64,000 nucleotides of DNA, taken from NCBI GenBank assembly GCA_031292555.1, contig JARLGV010000104.1, forward strand, positions 62,001 through 126,000, given 5' to 3'. Position 1 is the first letter of the stretch. Each line of letters starts with the position of its first letter. Origin of the DNA: Fimbriimonas sp. (lineage in GTDB: Bacteria; Armatimonadota; Fimbriimonadia; Fimbriimonadales; Fimbriimonadaceae). The notes under the pieces are model-generated. The model saw only the letters and a program-made list of their open reading frames with translations. It had not been told where the DNA came from and did not search any database. A program made the position numbers and the translations under genes. This document shows positions 62,730 through 64,000 of the stretch, in pieces.

Positions 62730-64000
62730 ATGACAATCCATCCGATAACCACATTTCAAGGTGAACTTAGAGGTCCGAGCGATAAGTCGCTAACTCATCG
62801 ATCCTATATGTTTGCGGCAATCGCCCACGGCTCGTCGGTCGTGCGGCACCCGCTTCGGGGCGAGGACTGCGAATCGACACTGCGCTGTATGAATCAGCTC
62901 GGTCTATCGTACGAGTGGCTTGGCGCCGACGAGGTTCGATTGACGCCGCCCGAGCAATGGAGCCAGCCCTATGACGTTCTGGACTGCGGCAACAGCGGAA
63001 CGACGATTCGGCTTCTGAGCGGCTTGATCGCCTCTCGTCCGATCGAGTGCACGCTTGCCGGCGATGCTTCGCTATCGAAACGACCCATGAAGCGAATCGG
63101 CGTTCCGCTTCGGTTGATGGGCGCGGTGGTCGAGGGAGATACACCCCCCTTGCGCATCAAGGGAGGCAAACTACATGGTATCCATTACGAGTCACCGGTG
63201 GCGAGCGCCCAGGTGAAAAGCTGTTGCCTCCTCGCCGGCTTGGGGGCGAGTGGCTCGACGACCGTAACGGAACCAAGCCTAAGCCGGGACCACACTGAAC
63301 GCATGCTTCGGGCGATGGGTGCTCATCTTATTCGTTCAGGTGACGAGCACGTAAATGACGCATCCGATAGCAACGTGCACCATCGCTCTCACATGCGGCC
63401 ATCGGTTACGGTCCACCAGACATCGCGGCTAAACCCCTTTGAGTTCAGTGTTCCTGCCGATATCAGTAGCGCAGCATTCTTCATCGTGGCAGCCGCCATT
63501 CTGCCCCAATCACGCCTTTTGCTTAGGGATCTCAATGTGAATCCCACTCGAACCGGGATCTTCGATGTGCTGGAACAGTGCCGCATTCCGTTTGAATTTG
63601 GCGAATATCGGTCGGAACTTGGGGAACCGGTCGCAGACGTGTCGATCGGTTGGACATCGTCGCTTCAGCCTTTCACGATCGAGGGCAGCCTGGTTCCTCG
63701 CCTGATCGACGAGATTCCGGTGCTTGCAGTGTTGGCGACCCAGTGCGACGGCGTCAGCGTCATCCGCGATGCCGGCGAGATGCGCATCAAGGAGAGCGAT
63801 CGAATCGAGTTGATGGCGAGCGGATTGCGGCGGATGGGCGCCCAAGTGGAAACGTTCGAAGACGGAATGGCGATTTCGGGACCGACCGCGCTCAAGGGAG
63901 ACCGAATCGATGCGTGCCTGGATCATCGCATCGCTATGGCGTTCGCAATTGCCGGCCTCGTGGCCGATGGTGCAACCACCATCGACGGCGCCGAAGCGAT
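62730..64000 (+). CDS. aroA: 3-phosphoshikimate 1-carboxyvinyltransferase (EPSP synthase), 3' truncated
   Basis: About 423 residues are visible; the end is beyond the window but only a few residues should be missing. GPSDKSLTHRSYMFAAIAHG near the start, LDCGNSGTTIRLLSGLIAS (substrate loop), SLSKRPMKRIGVPL, DISSAAFFIVAAAIL, the DEIPVLAVLAT loop with catalytic Asp, and RIKESDRIELMASGLRRMGA. It joins PEP to shikimate-3-phosphate. LIRSGDE and neighbouring residues show no unusual change. Same strand as tyrA, probably one transcript. Confidence 0.97.
   Translation, partial: MTIHPITTFQGELRGPSDKSLTHRSYMFAAIAHGSSVVRHPLRGEDCESTLRCMNQLGLSYEWLGADEVRLTPPEQWSQPYDVLDCGNSGTTIRLLSGLIASRPIECTLAGDASLSKRPMKRIGVPLRLMGAVVEGDTPPLRIKGGKLHGIHYESPVASAQVKSCCLLAGLGASGSTTVTEPSLSRDHTERMLRAMGAHLIRSGDEHVNDASDSNVHHRSHMRPSVTVHQTSRLNPFEFSVPADISSAAFFIVAAAILPQSRLLLRDLNVNPTRTGIFDVLEQCRIPFEFGEYRSELGEPVADVSIGWTSSLQPFTIEGSLVPRLIDEIPVLAVLATQCDGVSVIRDAGEMRIKESDRIELMASGLRRMGAQVETFEDGMAISGPTALKGDRIDACLDHRIAMAFAIAGLVADGATTIDGAEA

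Noticed and set aside
1-64000. CRISPR arrays, tRNA and rRNA genes
   Set aside because: Scanning by eye found no regularly spaced repeats, no cloverleaf with T-arm, and no rRNA signature. A short or unusual tRNA could still be missed.

Overview
This window reads as chromosomal DNA from a free-living, diderm, heterotrophic bacterium of moderate-to-high GC. The best guess is the Armatimonadota (Fimbriimonadia-like). That rests on the mix of protein families (a very large repeat-built outer-membrane barrel, secretin-STN-like orphan proteins, an H-X9-DG-type prepilin-like protein, a UPF0182 membrane protein, DUF3667) and on translation signals. It is an inference from recognised families, not a database match. 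Fifty coding genes are supported, two of them cut by the window edges. I found no rRNA, tRNA, CRISPR array, transposase or prophage.

Layout. 1-5.3 kb: the 3' part of a GH106-like rhamnosidase, an Mpv17-like membrane protein coupled to an SDR enzyme, and an orphan secreted protein. 5.3-10 kb: an STN-like orphan and a TPR hybrid sensor kinase, both on the minus strand. 10-17.3 kb: lipoprotein, di-haem cytochrome c peroxidase, a cNMP-domain/thioredoxin-reductase fusion with an S4 protein, a Kelch/E-set secreted protein with a clear promoter and terminator, and a CsgG-like secreted protein. 17.4-22.2 kb: the accessory highlight, an AAA-TM-WD40 protein followed by a TIR-AAA protein whose NTPase domains are related. 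This looks like a signalling or conflict (immune-type) module. 22.2-25.2 kb: an MDR dehydrogenase, small envelope ORFs, a three-repeat DNA-binding-like protein and an AT-rich gap. 25.2-36.1 kb: a pheT that lacks its tRNA-binding domain, a membrane glycosyltransferase-like protein, a TlpA-like thioredoxin, a translationally coupled sugar ABC importer, HAD phosphatase, trpS, a site-2 protease and lysA.

36.2-46.4 kb: dxr-rseP, an oxidoreductase, rph-rdgB, DUF3667, proline dehydrogenase, GT2, dus and a second Gfo/Idh oxidoreductase. 46.6-54.4 kb: the 1182-residue barrel protein, a mutarotase-like protein, a prepilin-like protein coupled to an LCP ligase, and a GAF histidine kinase. 54.5-64 kb: rarA, an orphan pstB, aroC, an HDAC-type deacetylase, UPF0182, tyrA and a 3'-truncated aroA. 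aroC, tyrA and aroA form a loose aromatic amino-acid cluster.

A pattern that cuts across the window: many first-in-unit genes have no Shine-Dalgarno sequence. Instead they carry a -10-like hexamer (TANNNT or CATAAT) 5-9 bases before the start codon, the signature expected of leaderless mRNAs. A few genes (14523, 20759, 45219) have a normal purine-rich ribosome binding site. Genes inside operons mostly overlap by 1-7 bases.
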